In this document: piece after piece, positions 8,278-17,489 of the stretch
How the letters are laid out: every line of letters starts with the position of its first letter
Position numbering within the stretch: the first letter of the stretch is position 1
DNA from: Bacteroidota bacterium
GTDB lineage: Bacteria; Bacteroidota; Bacteroidia; Bacteroidales; FEN-979
Direction of reading: 5' to 3'
Assembly (NCBI GenBank): GCA_026391795.1
Contig: JAPLDI010000013.1
Location: 1-64,000 of the forward strand
Length of the DNA stretch: 64,000 bases
Notes under the pieces: model-generated
What the model was told of the DNA's origin: nothing
The model's database searches: none
Seen by the model: only the letters and a program-made list of their open reading frames with translations
Translations under genes and position numbers: made by a program

Positions 8278-8835
8278 TCATTCTACCGGGGGATTGGGAT
8301 CCATCAGCAGATCGCCTTCGTAGAAGGCCATGGGTGAACTCTGCTTGCACAGAAAACCGAACTTATGGCCTTTGTCTTTATCGATCTCCTCTCCCCAGGT
8401 CGTATCGATGGTCTCAATGTGTACCAGGTTGCAGGGTTCCCCGATAAGGTACCGTTTGTTGGAGGCACAGTTCTGGATGATCACGATCCCTTTGAAGTCA
8501 ATCCCGAAGTTCTGTATCCATTTCTGGACAGACTTCTCGATACCAGGGTAAAATCCTTCCAGTCCGATCTCAAAACCGCCACAATCCTGGTTGGAACCTT
8601 TGAGCTTCTTCTGCGAAGGTTTAATGGTGCCCTGAGTCATGTAGAAACTATGCATGAATTTACCGGTGAGCAATTGGATGTCATCGGCAATAGTTACTCC
8701 GTCAGCATCTCTTTGCGGAAAAGTAGTCCAGTCAATATCCTTTTCCAGGATCAGGATGATCTCGGATTTGATTCCGCCACCGCCGCCGGCGTTTCTTACG
8801 CTGGGCTTGAATAGGTCAAACAGTGATATACTCAT
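8278..8835 (-). CDS. Hypothetical phage structural protein
   Basis: A 185-residue protein directly downstream (20 bp) of the capsid-like gene. After a short N-terminal segment there is a Gly run (about residues 17-21). The rest reads as beta-rich, with motifs such as GFEIGLEGFYPGIEKSVQKW. Its size and position behind the major capsid protein suggest a virion component such as a tube or connector protein, but I recognise no family. A strong terminator follows it. Confidence 0.6.
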   Translation of the reverse strand: MSISLFDLFKPSVRNAGGGGGIKSEIILILEKDIDWTTFPQRDADGVTIADDIQLLTGKFMHSFYMTQGTIKPSQKKLKGSNQDCGGFEIGLEGFYPGIEKSVQKWIQNFGIDFKGIVIIQNCASNKRYLIGEPCNLVHIETIDTTWGEEIDKDKGHKFGFLCKQSSPMAFYEGDLLMDPNPPVE

Positions 8836-8854
8836 GATTTTTTCTTTTTAAGGA

Positions 8855-9802
8855 TTAAGCGGGAACGTATGCAAATACGGCTTCTTCGATCCCGAAACCA
8901 ACGGATTCGTACCAGTCTGCAAAAACCTTGATCTGACGGTCAACACTCTCGACAGATATGCTGGAAGCGCCGCTGTTACGGTTCATCAGACGGATGAAAT
9001 TCTCTTTCGGCGTGGTGAAAATCACATCTTCGCCAGCCATTGAAGGAAGCGAGGTCAGAGTAAGATTGGTTCCTTCAAGAAGGGTTTTCATCCCGTCATA
9101 GTTCGTGTCGGTGCCATGAAGATCCCGGCGTTTGCGGTGATAAGCAGAGAACCATTTGCGGGAAAGGAAGATGTTCATCGACATATCCTTGTAAAGATCC
9201 CCGACCTGCTCCCCAAAAGATTCAAGCTGATCGAAGATATTATCAGCGGTCAGAGGCTCCAGCTGGATGAAGTTGATGTTGGAATTCCCCTGGGTATGCT
9301 TGTGCTTGAGGATCGTGACAAAGCCATCCATAGATAGACCCAGTGCCTGTGCGGTTCCTTCCACGGGAGCAACATAGGTTCCTTTGCCGATCAGGGCAAG
9401 TTCCCGGTTATCATTGACCTTCGGGATGATCAACTGTTCGATGATGTATTTGGAGATCGGCCATGCTTTGCGGTCGATCGACTCATCACCCATGAATCCG
9501 AGCCATGAATCCATGATCTCGTCCGGATAGAATGAAAGATCGATCTTGTGCCGGCGCTGCATGATCTCGACAGGAGTAAATGCAGCTTTCCCTTTCGGGG
9601 TCCAGCCCTCCTGGAATCCCTGGACAAGATCGGAGATCACAGCCTTGGATGCACGGTAAACCAAATCCTGCGACTGCTTGGTGGTCATGAAGGTTTCGGA
9701 GTATGTCGGTTGGGTCAACAGTCGCAGGATATCCTTCTGGTTCGTTCCGACGTACGTCCCGAATGCGGCTTTAAGCTGGGCTAATGAAATTGTTTCGGCC
9801 AT
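8855..9802 (-). CDS. Major capsid protein (probable)
   Basis: A 315-residue protein immediately after the S49 protease/scaffold gene, the classic place for the HK97-fold major capsid protein. It lacks a signal peptide, is rich in short helices near the N-terminus (IVSDLVQGFQEG-like region, residues 50-70) and in beta structure towards the C-terminus, and has the length of many Bacteroidota phage capsids. The call rests on context and size more than on a decisive motif; a structure prediction would settle it. Confidence 0.68.
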   Translation of the reverse strand: MAETISLAQLKAAFGTYVGTNQKDILRLLTQPTYSETFMTTKQSQDLVYRASKAVISDLVQGFQEGWTPKGKAAFTPVEIMQRRHKIDLSFYPDEIMDSWLGFMGDESIDRKAWPISKYIIEQLIIPKVNDNRELALIGKGTYVAPVEGTAQALGLSMDGFVTILKHKHTQGNSNINFIQLEPLTADNIFDQLESFGEQVGDLYKDMSMNIFLSRKWFSAYHRKRRDLHGTDTNYDGMKTLLEGTNLTLTSLPSMAGEDVIFTTPKENFIRLMNRNSGASSISVESVDRQIKVFADWYESVGFGIEEAVFAYVPA

Positions 9803-9827
9803 GGGTTCAAAAATTTATTGTTAAAAA

Positions 9828-11054
9828 TTATGAGCAGAAATCATCTGCGATTTTGTCGTGTGCATACACCGGTTCTTCGGCACCGCTTTCAATCTTGTCT
9901 GCATCTTTAGCGGCAACGATCGGGAGTGCGGCATCTTCCTGCTGAAGTGCCAGAAGAGTTGCTTTTGTGTCAGCATGACTTTTCTTTTCATCTGCAAGCA
10001 ATGTTTCCAATTCCTGGTTCCGGGTCATCACATTTCCCAGTTCGTCATTGAGCTGTTGAACCCTCTCTACAGTCAGCTCCTGTGTTTCAAGGGTGGAAGG
10101 ATCCATTTTAAAATAGCTCTGAATAGCTTTCCAGGTTTCTTTGATTTTCATATTTTCAAGATTATTGGTTTCAGTTTCAATTGAAAGTTCTTTGGTAACA
10201 GGCGCTAATGCCGATGCCACTGATATCGCATATTCAAGTGATCCGATCTCATCGATCAGCCCCAGGGCAATGGCTTCAGGGGCAAAGTAGATTTTGCCGC
10301 TGAGGGTTCCATCTTCGACTACGGAACGGTTTTCTTTGATGGTCGATAAAAATTTGGCATTGATCACATCCAGGACGTTTTGCTGGTAGGGTTTGTAATT
10401 CCCGTCGAGTACCTGGTTCAAATCTTTGTTCTTGTCCACCGAAAGGGTTGCATAAACTTCATGGAATTTCACCCCTTGCGATTCAAAATAGGGCTGCAGG
10501 TCTTCAACCAGGAGCATTGTTCCAATGGAACCGATGCGGTCAAGGTCTGAACTGGCAATGATTTTTGAGGCACCGGAAATAATCCAGTATGCGGCACTGG
10601 CAGCCATTCCTTCGATAAAAGCGACGACCGGTGTAGCACAGGATTTGATTGTTTCCGAAAGCAGATCGGTATAGGTGACTTGGCCTCCCGGACTGTCCAC
10701 GACCAGGACAATGCTGCAAATATTGGGATTGGCATCTGCCGATTTGATCTCCTGCATGATCGATTGCGTTCCCCTGGGGCCGCAGCTCTGGTCATATTTG
10801 AAGATCTCCGAGCGGATCGGGATCACTGCGACCGACCTTTCAGGAATGTTTCCGTCGGAAAAACCGAACCGTTGGGGTTCGTCTGCTCCCATTCCGAGAA
10901 TATAGGATCGGTTACGCTCCCTGGCCAATGACGAATCCCCATTAGAAAACCGCTCTCCTTTGATCAGGGAAAGCAGCATCGAAGCATAAGCATTCGATCT
11001 TTCTTTGGAGATCAACCAGGGGCTTGAAAAGATTTCGGCTAAAACGGGATTCAT
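9828..11054 (-). CDS. S49-family prohead protease fused to a scaffold domain
   Basis: A 408-residue protein. Residues about 75-260 form a ClpP/SppA-type serine protease: VVDSPGGQVT holds the oxyanion-loop glycines, and FIEGMAASAAYWI carries the catalytic Ser (A-S-A) near residue 152. The S49 Lys could be supplied by a later position. From about residue 300 there is a long coiled coil (QELTVERVQQLNDELGNV, TRNQELETLLADEKKSHADT), typical of capsid scaffolds. Phages often fuse the two so that the protease digests the scaffold after procapsid assembly. It is followed 25 bp later by the capsid gene. Confidence 0.85.
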   Translation of the reverse strand: MNPVLAEIFSSPWLISKERSNAYASMLLSLIKGERFSNGDSSLARERNRSYILGMGADEPQRFGFSDGNIPERSVAVIPIRSEIFKYDQSCGPRGTQSIMQEIKSADANPNICSIVLVVDSPGGQVTYTDLLSETIKSCATPVVAFIEGMAASAAYWIISGASKIIASSDLDRIGSIGTMLLVEDLQPYFESQGVKFHEVYATLSVDKNKDLNQVLDGNYKPYQQNVLDVINAKFLSTIKENRSVVEDGTLSGKIYFAPEAIALGLIDEIGSLEYAISVASALAPVTKELSIETETNNLENMKIKETWKAIQSYFKMDPSTLETQELTVERVQQLNDELGNVMTRNQELETLLADEKKSHADTKATLLALQQEDAALPIVAAKDADKIESGAEEPVYAHDKIADDFCS

Positions 11055-11055
11055 C

Positions 11056-11076
11056 GTATCCTAAAATTCAGGATAC
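11056..11076 (-). promoter_or_regulatory. Stem-loop abutting the start codon of the protease/scaffold gene
   Basis: GTATCCT and AGGATAC pair as a 7-bp stem with a 7-nt loop. On the minus strand the 3' arm AGGATAC lies one base before the ATG of the S49 gene, so it hides the only Shine-Dalgarno-like AGGA. This could reduce translation or be opened by a phage protein; that is inference from position. Confidence 0.4.
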
Positions 11077-11126
11077 AATATTATAATGGTATCGGCGGCA
11101 AATAAAGGACTAAAAAGAAAAGCAGG

Positions 11127-11633
11127 TCAATTCTGGTTTTCATCATCCGGGATCGGACCGTTTGGTAGTTGGAGAAAACCGGCAGGCTTGCTGAACTCTC
11201 CTGAAAACAGCAGTTCGTAACCGTTGAATGTTTCCATGGCGGCGGGTTTGAGCAGCTTGCTGGAAAGTTTCATCGGGCTTTCCATGTTACCAAAAATACG
11301 GATGGTACCATTTTTATCGGCTGCTTTAAGGATCAGTCGCCGGCCAGTCATACGCAGCAGTTCCGCTTCGACCGGCGCCCGGTCTTTTGGAACAAGTATT
11401 TTCAATTTGTACAGGAACTTAACGCCGCCCGGGGTATCCTGCTGCTCGGATTCAAGCTGCATCGTTTCCGGAGTGCCATAGATGGAACTCCAGGACTTGC
11501 CGGTTTTCAGAGTAACAGAACAAAAGAGTGTTGTTTCATTCCAGGTGAATGATGCAACGTCTTCACGAAAAATCCAGTTCACCGGGTTTAGTCCCCCGAT
11601 GTTGATGCCGGTGTGTCTTAAAATGTTTGCCAT
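11127..11633 (-). CDS. Hypothetical phage structural protein
   Basis: A 168-residue, beta-rich protein between the replication and capsid genes, with no signal peptide. It contains GINIGGLNPVNWIF near the N-terminus and a Pro/Asp-rich C-terminal tail. Its place before the protease/scaffold gene suggests a head or neck component, but I do not recognise the family. It starts at ATG one base after the stop of the upstream 173-residue gene. Confidence 0.58.
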   Translation of the reverse strand: MANILRHTGINIGGLNPVNWIFREDVASFTWNETTLFCSVTLKTGKSWSSIYGTPETMQLESEQQDTPGGVKFLYKLKILVPKDRAPVEAELLRMTGRRLILKAADKNGTIRIFGNMESPMKLSSKLLKPAAMETFNGYELLFSGEFSKPAGFLQLPNGPIPDDENQN

Positions 11634-11634
11634 C

Positions 11635-12156
11635 TCATTTTTTTGTTAAAAAAACACAGTGACACTCCGGGGACATCTCAGGGACAAAAAGTGAGCAACT
11701 TTTTTCCGTTTTTCTCCGGGAGCGTTTTCTGTAATAATCTTTTTTCAGCATCTCGTAGTTGATATTGCTGAACGTGACGTTGTGATCGGAACAAAACTGG
11801 AGAATACATTTTTTGAATGACTTGTAGAACCGCACCTTGTCATCCATGTATTGAAAAAAAAGCTCCTTGAAGTGCCATTCCAGGTACGATTCAAATATTT
11901 CCTGGTTGCTGGGCGGCACCCAGAGATTCGATTTTATCCACAGATCGTTGTAATATGGCAGGATAAAGGTGATGTACTCTTTGCCTTTGGGGAAATCCGG
12001 GGCAGTACTCATAGGCCGGATCTCAAGGAGCGGCTTCAAAAGCTTACCGATTAGGTTGGTCTTTGAAGCAACATTGCTATTCAGCGAGCAAATCAGGTAT
12101 TCCTGCAGGTAAGGCTTCAGTTTGAGCGTAATGGTAGGGTGTGTTTCTTGTTTCAT
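11635..12156 (-). CDS. Hypothetical phage protein with a basic C-terminus
   Basis: A 173-residue protein, one base upstream of the structural protein. The sequence is aromatic-rich and helical (LEWHFKELFFQYMDD, about residues 93-107) and ends in a basic patch YYRKRSRRKTEK followed by three Cys. The basic tail suggests nucleic-acid binding. I recognise no family. Gene order places it between the iteron region and the head genes. Confidence 0.55.
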   Translation of the reverse strand: MKQETHPTITLKLKPYLQEYLICSLNSNVASKTNLIGKLLKPLLEIRPMSTAPDFPKGKEYITFILPYYNDLWIKSNLWVPPSNQEIFESYLEWHFKELFFQYMDDKVRFYKSFKKCILQFCSDHNVTFSNINYEMLKKDYYRKRSRRKTEKSCSLFVPEMSPECHCVFLTKK

Positions 12157-12193
12157 AAATCAAAGGTATGTCTGGTTAACAAGTCAATAAAGG

Positions 12194-12442
12194 TCATTTC
12201 GATTTCACAAAAACCATTTCATGATCCAGAAAGGGTTTGAGACTTTGACTCCGGGTGTACTCCTTTATATAGTGTACCTCGTAATGATCCTGGTTTGATC
12301 GCTTGATCAGGTATTGCATTCCGGTTTTCTTTTTCCCTTTCAGATGAAAATCGTCCATGGTTGCCAGGTGGAACCCCTCCGGCAATTCTTCATAATACTC
12401 CCAGCCGAAGCGATCAATTTTTATTTTTTCTGTATTTTCCAT
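12194..12442 (-). CDS. Small hypothetical phage protein
   Basis: An 82-residue charged protein with a Lys-rich middle (FHLKGKKKTGMQYLIKRS). No family is recognised. It is the first gene after the iteron array and begins 16 bp from its left end, so its expression could be affected by whatever binds the iterons. Confidence 0.5.
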   Translation of the reverse strand: MENTEKIKIDRFGWEYYEELPEGFHLATMDDFHLKGKKKTGMQYLIKRSNQDHYEVHYIKEYTRSQSLKPFLDHEMVFVKSK

Positions 12443-12457
12443 CAGGGGTCATTTAGT

Positions 12458-12723
12458 GTGTCAACGTGACAACGTGCCAACAAAAGCAGTATTTAAAAAG
12501 ATAATCCATTGATAATATGAAAGGTTGAATCCGGTTGGCACAAATTAGCGGTCTGTGGCACCGGTTTAGCGTGCCAACGGCCAAGGGAAAAAGAATGAAG
12601 GATGTGCCAACAAGTGTCAACGGAATATTTCTGTGCCAACAAAAAACCGAAAGCATAATAATTTGATTTATAAGAGTATATTAATTTATTTTGTTGATTG
12701 TTGGCACGTTGGCACGTTGGCAC
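12458..12723. repeat. Array of 8-bp iterons (GTGYCAAC), candidate replication origin or operator
   Basis: Copies of GTGCCAAC or close variants occur at 12458, 12466 and 12474 (three in direct tandem), 12571, 12604, 12614 and 12633 on plus. The complement GTTGGCAC occurs at 12534 and, in perfect tandem, at 12700, 12708 and 12716. The array therefore begins and ends with triplets in opposite orientation around an AT-rich core (about 12641-12699). It fills the non-coding gap next to the primase-helicase gene, which fits an iteron-type phage origin; a repressor operator is the alternative. No convincing gene lies here. Confidence 0.75.
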
Positions 12724-12755
12724 CGACTTTGCCGGAATGTTTTCCTGTCTGAATT

Positions 12756-15700
12756 TTAAAATGGGAACTCCTGTTGCTGCGGTGTTAATTCCGGTAAATC
12801 TTCCTGCTCTTTCAAATCCATAGAAGTCTGCACAGGGGTTTTGAACCTTTCAAGGTCGATCCCCATGGCTTCAACCATTTTATAGTCCAGGGCAATGCAA
12901 CTGGTAACACGTTCTGCCTTCTGGAGAACCTTCCTGTTGTTGCCAGTGACAGGATCAGTCTCCCATGATTCAACCTGGTAAATAAACCGATGACCTTTAA
13001 CGGCGCCTATGTATGCAGGATGATCTTTCAGATACATACGAAGAGCGTTGAGTTTCAAACTCTCGGCGCTGTGCATTTTCTGATAGATTTGAATGACATC
13101 GTTGACGATCAGGTACAGAATTTTCTTTTCCTGGCCATCCCAATGCTTTTCCTCAGTTTCTGTGCGGGATATTCTCAGGGTCACCCGCTTTTCTGTAGAA
13201 ATATCAAATTCTCTTCCGGAAATTACCTGCCCCTGAGCGTAAAGCATGGAAATCGTATCGAAAAATACCGACAACTTATTGCTGGTGCTCAGGTCTTCGC
13301 TCTGGCGGATGATCTGCCGTTTTGCATCTTCATAAAAAACGTCGAAGGAGAACGGCAGCGGAAGTTCCGGAGCATGATCCTCCCAGAATTTCGCCATGGC
13401 AATGAACAGGCTCACGGTATTGATCATCCGGGTTTGATACGTACCACCTTCCTTGCGGATATCTTCCTTTACCTTTTTCTGGAATTCACGCATGTAGGCG
13501 GCAAAGTACTTCTGCACCAATGGCCGCCGTTTGATGATCTCCATGGCAATGTTCGACAGCCCATCCCGCTCACGGCCCTTCAGGTCGGTGTACAAGTTTA
13601 CCTCTTCATCTGTCCAGTTATCCTTTTTAGGAACGTGTTTCTGAACAACCCGGTTTCCCAGGGCGCCATCGTCGCGCTCCGGACCATCCTGGCCCAGCAG
13701 CAACGGAGATGCGTAGATTTTCGAAACGTCAATATCCTTGCTGGTTGCATCTTTTCGCTTCTGCTTGCCTTCATTATCATAAACCGCTGCTTTCAATCCC
13801 TGGAACTTGACGTCGGAAATCTGGTAGTCGTTATATTCTTCATAGATCACCGGGATATCTCTGAAGCGTTCAAGGCTTGTAAAAAATGCAGCATCGGTGC
13901 CGGAGTTCAGGTTGAAAAGAGGCGCACCGTACATGAACGGGGCCCGAATGCTTTCAGCAATCTTCGATTTTCCTGATTCCGTCGGACCAATGAAAAACAG
14001 CGAAGTAAAAAACCGTTCGATCGGGAAAATGATCGATCGGTTGACGCTTAGCAGGGTGAACAGCAGCGCCCACATACCATTGTTATTATAGGTATAGACC
14101 TTATAGATCAATTCCGACCACTGCTTCCATGAGGTGCGCTGTTCAGGTTTATAGACCAGGAACCGGTCATATTCGTATTTGTCATTGTCAACCCGTTGAT
14201 CCTTATATATTTTTGAAAATGCTGGCAAATAGTAGGTTTCCGTCTTGAATTTCACCAGGCCGAGTTCATCAACCGGGGTGAAGGTATCGTCGGCAATGAT
14301 CCCGTTGCTGAAGGCAAAAAAGCCTTCCGGCTGCATCCCGAATATGGAAAGTTCATGGCATTTGGGAAACTGCAATGCAATGCTTTCAAGGATTTTTTCG
14401 TGATGGAACTGTTTGCCATTGGTGAATATATAGGCGCCAAGCCCCCAGAGGAACCGTTTGAACGGACCAATTTCAATCATATCATTGCTCTTGAATTCAA
14501 CATATTCCTCTTTGTTGAGTTCACTGTGATACAGCTTGATGAACCTTTTATTCTTTACCGGGTCGGGATCCTGAACCTGGAACAGGGGTTCCATGTAGAA
14601 GTTCCCGACCTTGACCAGGGTATTATCGAGCGTGCGGAATACGTAAAAGATTTTATTACCTACGGTATTCTGAGCCGCGAAGAAACCATACCGCTGAAAA
14701 AAGCCCTGGTCAACATATTCCGGCAGGTGGGCGATATCAAAAACAAATTGCTGATCATCGATGACTACATGTTCATGCTGCTGAACGGCGAGGTTCTTGC
14801 GCTTTTCAACATAGGGGCGCAGCACCTTTGAAAATGCTCCCTGGGTAAGGCCGAATTTCTTGGCAATTTCATTAGTCTTAATGTGGATGATCGTATTGTC
14901 GAGCTTTGAAAGGAATTCGGCCACCATTTCAACAAACTTCTTCGAGCGTTTTGTTTCCGGCTGGCGGATCAGTTTATAGGTCAGTCCACGGACATAATAA
15001 TCCAGAAAATCGATATAGACCGGGGCCTGAGGATCATCGCCAGACTCATCCACACTGCCATCCTCACGCACTTCGACACGTAATCCCTGCTCTGTAAGAA
15101 ACCGGCCGGCTTCAGCCATCGGCAATTCGGCATCGAGTTCATCGATCACCCCGCTTAGTCCGTCGATCTTGATATTCCGGGTCAGTTTCGATAATCGGAA
15201 AAAGTCATCTTTCTTCAATGTGCCGGCAGGAAGACTGATAGCGTTTTCTTTCCCTTCAGCATGATAGGATACCACCATTGCCGGATCAGAAAGTAATATA
15301 GCGAAACCGCTTTCGGCAATCATATCTGTCGAAGCATCCAGTCCATAAAAGCCCTGCTCCTGAATTTCAACTTTTGGCAATTGCTTCTTTACGTTCCGTT
15401 TCAGATCTTCCTGACTGACATCAAGTTTTTTTGAAATATCAGCGACCAGGTACCCCCGGGTCTCTTCATCGCCGATCAGTGATATTTGTGAAACCAATTC
15501 CTTCACCAGACGGGCTTTCTGAAGCGGGTCATTACTGATGGCATCCTTTACCATATCTGTGCGGAACGAGACAATATCCTTGCGGTTATCTTCGATGTAT
15601 GCTCTGAGCTGATCAGCGCCATGCTTTGTCACATACGAGTCGGGGTCCTCCCCTTGGGGCATTACCACCAGATAAACATCAAGGCCCAACTGCAGGGGAA

Positions 15701-16682
15701 TTTTGATATTTGATACGCTGGCTTGTATCCCCGCGGGATCGCCGTCATAGACGAAGGTCAGGCAATTGGTGAGGGATAGGATCATCTTCACCTGATCTTC
15801 GCTTAGGGCGGTCCCGGAACCGGCCACAACGTTCCTGATACCGGCCAGGTGCCAGCTTATCAGATCAGTTTGACCTTCCACCAGCAGGCATTCGTTCTCC
15901 TTCATGATCTCCTTTTTGGACTGATAAAGGCCATAAAGGAACCTGCTCTTTTTGAAGACTTCAGTTTCCGGGCTGTTCAGGTACTTGGGTTTATCCTTCT
16001 CCGCATTGATCAGCCGACCGGTAAAACCGATCACCCTTCCGGAACGGTCAAAAAACGGGAACATGATGCGCCGGGTAAAAGCATCGTAGTATTTTCCTTG
16101 TTCATTTTTCCTGATCAATCCGGCGCTGAGCAGAATTTCGTCTGTGTATCCTGCCTGATGAGCTGCGCGGATAAGGTCATTACCACTTTCTGCATAACCG
16201 ATTTCAAAAATGTCGATCGCTTTTTCAAGGCCACGTTGCTGTAAATATTCAACTGCCTGATTTACAAGAGGGTCAATTTGGGGCATTTGGTTGGGGGTAC
16301 TCCCTAAATTCGATTTGAAATGATCTTTTGCCCATTTCAGAACAGCAAAAATCCCGTCACGTCGTTTTTCTGCCTCTGAATACTCAGGATCAGAACCATT
16401 CAGCCTGATCGGAATTTTATAGCGATTAGCGATATAAGTCAGCGCTTCTGTAAAGCTCATCGCTTCATGTTCCCGAAGGAACTCGATGGCATCGCCGGAT
16501 TTGCCGCAGCCGAAGCATTTGAAAGTTCCCCTGGCAGGGTTGACTATAAAACTGGGAGTTTTTTCGTTGTGAAAAGGGCAGCAGCCGGTATAGTTGATCC
16601 CTTTCTTTTTAAGGGTGAGGAAGTCACCCAGTATATCGGTTATCAGTATTGCATTTTTGATTTCTTCAGAATTCACTATCAT
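12756..16682 (-). CDS. Phage primase-helicase fusion (DnaG-like N-terminus, P-loop C-terminus)
   Basis: A 1308-residue replication protein. The N-terminus is a DnaG primase: a CHC2 zinc finger (C35, H38, C56, C59), a catalytic core starting around residue 100, and a TOPRIM domain with VEGQTD (about 268) and VYDGDPAG (about 311). After a long middle region comes a P-loop NTPase with Walker A GPTESGKSK (about 899-907) and a Walker B-like VIYEEYND, as in phage helicase or DUF927-type modules. It would prime and unwind phage DNA. The DnaG finger is close to cellular dnaG, but the fusion is phage-like. The iteron array lies just beyond its stop. Confidence 0.88.
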   Translation of the reverse strand: MIVNSEEIKNAILITDILGDFLTLKKKGINYTGCCPFHNEKTPSFIVNPARGTFKCFGCGKSGDAIEFLREHEAMSFTEALTYIANRYKIPIRLNGSDPEYSEAEKRRDGIFAVLKWAKDHFKSNLGSTPNQMPQIDPLVNQAVEYLQQRGLEKAIDIFEIGYAESGNDLIRAAHQAGYTDEILLSAGLIRKNEQGKYYDAFTRRIMFPFFDRSGRVIGFTGRLINAEKDKPKYLNSPETEVFKKSRFLYGLYQSKKEIMKENECLLVEGQTDLISWHLAGIRNVVAGSGTALSEDQVKMILSLTNCLTFVYDGDPAGIQASVSNIKIPLQLGLDVYLVVMPQGEDPDSYVTKHGADQLRAYIEDNRKDIVSFRTDMVKDAISNDPLQKARLVKELVSQISLIGDEETRGYLVADISKKLDVSQEDLKRNVKKQLPKVEIQEQGFYGLDASTDMIAESGFAILLSDPAMVVSYHAEGKENAISLPAGTLKKDDFFRLSKLTRNIKIDGLSGVIDELDAELPMAEAGRFLTEQGLRVEVREDGSVDESGDDPQAPVYIDFLDYYVRGLTYKLIRQPETKRSKKFVEMVAEFLSKLDNTIIHIKTNEIAKKFGLTQGAFSKVLRPYVEKRKNLAVQQHEHVVIDDQQFVFDIAHLPEYVDQGFFQRYGFFAAQNTVGNKIFYVFRTLDNTLVKVGNFYMEPLFQVQDPDPVKNKRFIKLYHSELNKEEYVEFKSNDMIEIGPFKRFLWGLGAYIFTNGKQFHHEKILESIALQFPKCHELSIFGMQPEGFFAFSNGIIADDTFTPVDELGLVKFKTETYYLPAFSKIYKDQRVDNDKYEYDRFLVYKPEQRTSWKQWSELIYKVYTYNNNGMWALLFTLLSVNRSIIFPIERFFTSLFFIGPTESGKSKIAESIRAPFMYGAPLFNLNSGTDAAFFTSLERFRDIPVIYEEYNDYQISDVKFQGLKAAVYDNEGKQKRKDATSKDIDVSKIYASPLLLGQDGPERDDGALGNRVVQKHVPKKDNWTDEEVNLYTDLKGRERDGLSNIAMEIIKRRPLVQKYFAAYMREFQKKVKEDIRKEGGTYQTRMINTVSLFIAMAKFWEDHAPELPLPFSFDVFYEDAKRQIIRQSEDLSTSNKLSVFFDTISMLYAQGQVISGREFDISTEKRVTLRISRTETEEKHWDGQEKKILYLIVNDVIQIYQKMHSAESLKLNALRMYLKDHPAYIGAVKGHRFIYQVESWETDPVTGNNRKVLQKAERVTSCIALDYKMVEAMGIDLERFKTPVQTSMDLKEQEDLPELTPQQQEFPF

Positions 16683-16734
16683 TTTGATGTCTTCGGTATT
16701 TTAGGATAAAGTTCATTTTAGAGTAAGGGAATGT

Positions 16735-16983
16735 TTACTCAGAATCATCCTGATGGAGAGCGTCATCAATTGCCACAAGAAGTTCACCTATCCTGGTAAA
16801 TTTATTACCAACAGTATGAAGCTGTTTTGCCATCTTTTCAATATAATCAAGGTGTTCACGAAAATAATGGCCAGAAGTTTCATTTGTAAAAAGCTTTACT
16901 TCTGTCTGTCTTTTAATAGTTTCCTTCAAGGCATCTCTGATAATGATCAGATCACCATGGCTCATATTTGAGAATGATTTCAT
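16735..16983 (-). CDS. Small hypothetical phage protein
   Basis: An 82-residue helical protein, 52 bp upstream of the primase-helicase gene. It has an amphipathic helix (HGDLIIIRDALKETIKRQ, about residues 9-26) and an acidic C-terminal end. No family is recognised. It is likely the second gene of the early minus-strand operon that starts with the excisionase-like gene. Confidence 0.5.
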   Translation of the reverse strand: MKSFSNMSHGDLIIIRDALKETIKRQTEVKLFTNETSGHYFREHLDYIEKMAKQLHTVGNKFTRIGELLVAIDDALHQDDSE

Positions 16984-17044
16984 TTACTGATGATTAATGA
17001 TTACTTAAAACACAGATTTCAAGATAATTAACACATGGTAAAGG

Positions 17045-17314
17045 TCAAAACCCTTTGACTTTTGGCATCAATCCACCCTCTTCAATCAGTTGCCTTGTCT
17101 TTACAACATCAACGAGGTAATGTTTTCTGCTTTTCGTTACAGCCAATACCGATACCGGAATAGTTCCTGCATCTGCCAGAACCCTGATTCGTGATTGCGG
17201 TATGCCAAGCGTTTTAGATGCCTCGGGAATCTTCTGCCATCTTTTAGGAGCAGTTGTTTCCAGTGCCAGGCGAATGCTCCTTAGTTCTTTTAAGATTAAT
17301 TCTTCGTTACTCAT
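17045..17314 (-). CDS. Excisionase/MerR-like helix-turn-helix protein
   Basis: An 89-residue protein. An N-terminal helix is followed by WQKIPEASKTLGIPQSRIRVL (residues 21-41), which has the spacing of a winged helix-turn-helix as in phage excisionases (HTH_17, AlpA/Xis type), and then a Lys-rich wing. It is divergent from the XRE repressor and heads the minus-strand early operon, so it likely acts as excisionase, AlpA-type activator or Cro-like regulator. Confidence 0.68.
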   Translation of the reverse strand: MSNEELILKELRSIRLALETTAPKRWQKIPEASKTLGIPQSRIRVLADAGTIPVSVLAVTKSRKHYLVDVVKTRQLIEEGGLMPKVKGF

Positions 17315-17338
17315 AAATTATCGTAGTTTATTTTTCGG

Positions 17339-17346
17339 CAAATGTA
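17339..17346 (-). promoter_or_regulatory. Bacteroidota -7 element for the early minus-strand operon
   Basis: On the minus strand TACATTTG matches the Bacteroidota -7 consensus TAnnTTTG exactly and lies 25 bp from the start codon of the excisionase-like gene. No clear -33 TTG is present about 20 bp further out, so the promoter may need an activator. Confidence 0.5.
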
Positions 17347-17440
17347 TTTATTATTTATAAACTTAATTACTAATTAATAAATTTTTTAAATATTAGCTAT
17401 ATTAACCTGATCATAAGTATTTTAAACATTTCTCAAAAAG

Positions 17441-17489
17441 TAAATAGTGCTAAATAGTACAAATTACTTGACTTATGACATCAAATAGT
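17441..17489. promoter_or_regulatory. Candidate repressor operator (AAATAGT direct repeats)
   Basis: TAAATAGT occurs at 17441 and 17451, exactly one helical turn apart, and AAATAGT again at 17483 inside the repressor promoter. The repeats lie between the divergent regulatory genes. They are a reasonable binding site for the XRE repressor, but this is inference from position and spacing. Confidence 0.4.

Noticed and set aside
12453-12723. Short open frames on minus across the iteron array
   Set aside because: They are built from the repeated GTTGGCAC units and look like no protein; the array explains the sequence better.
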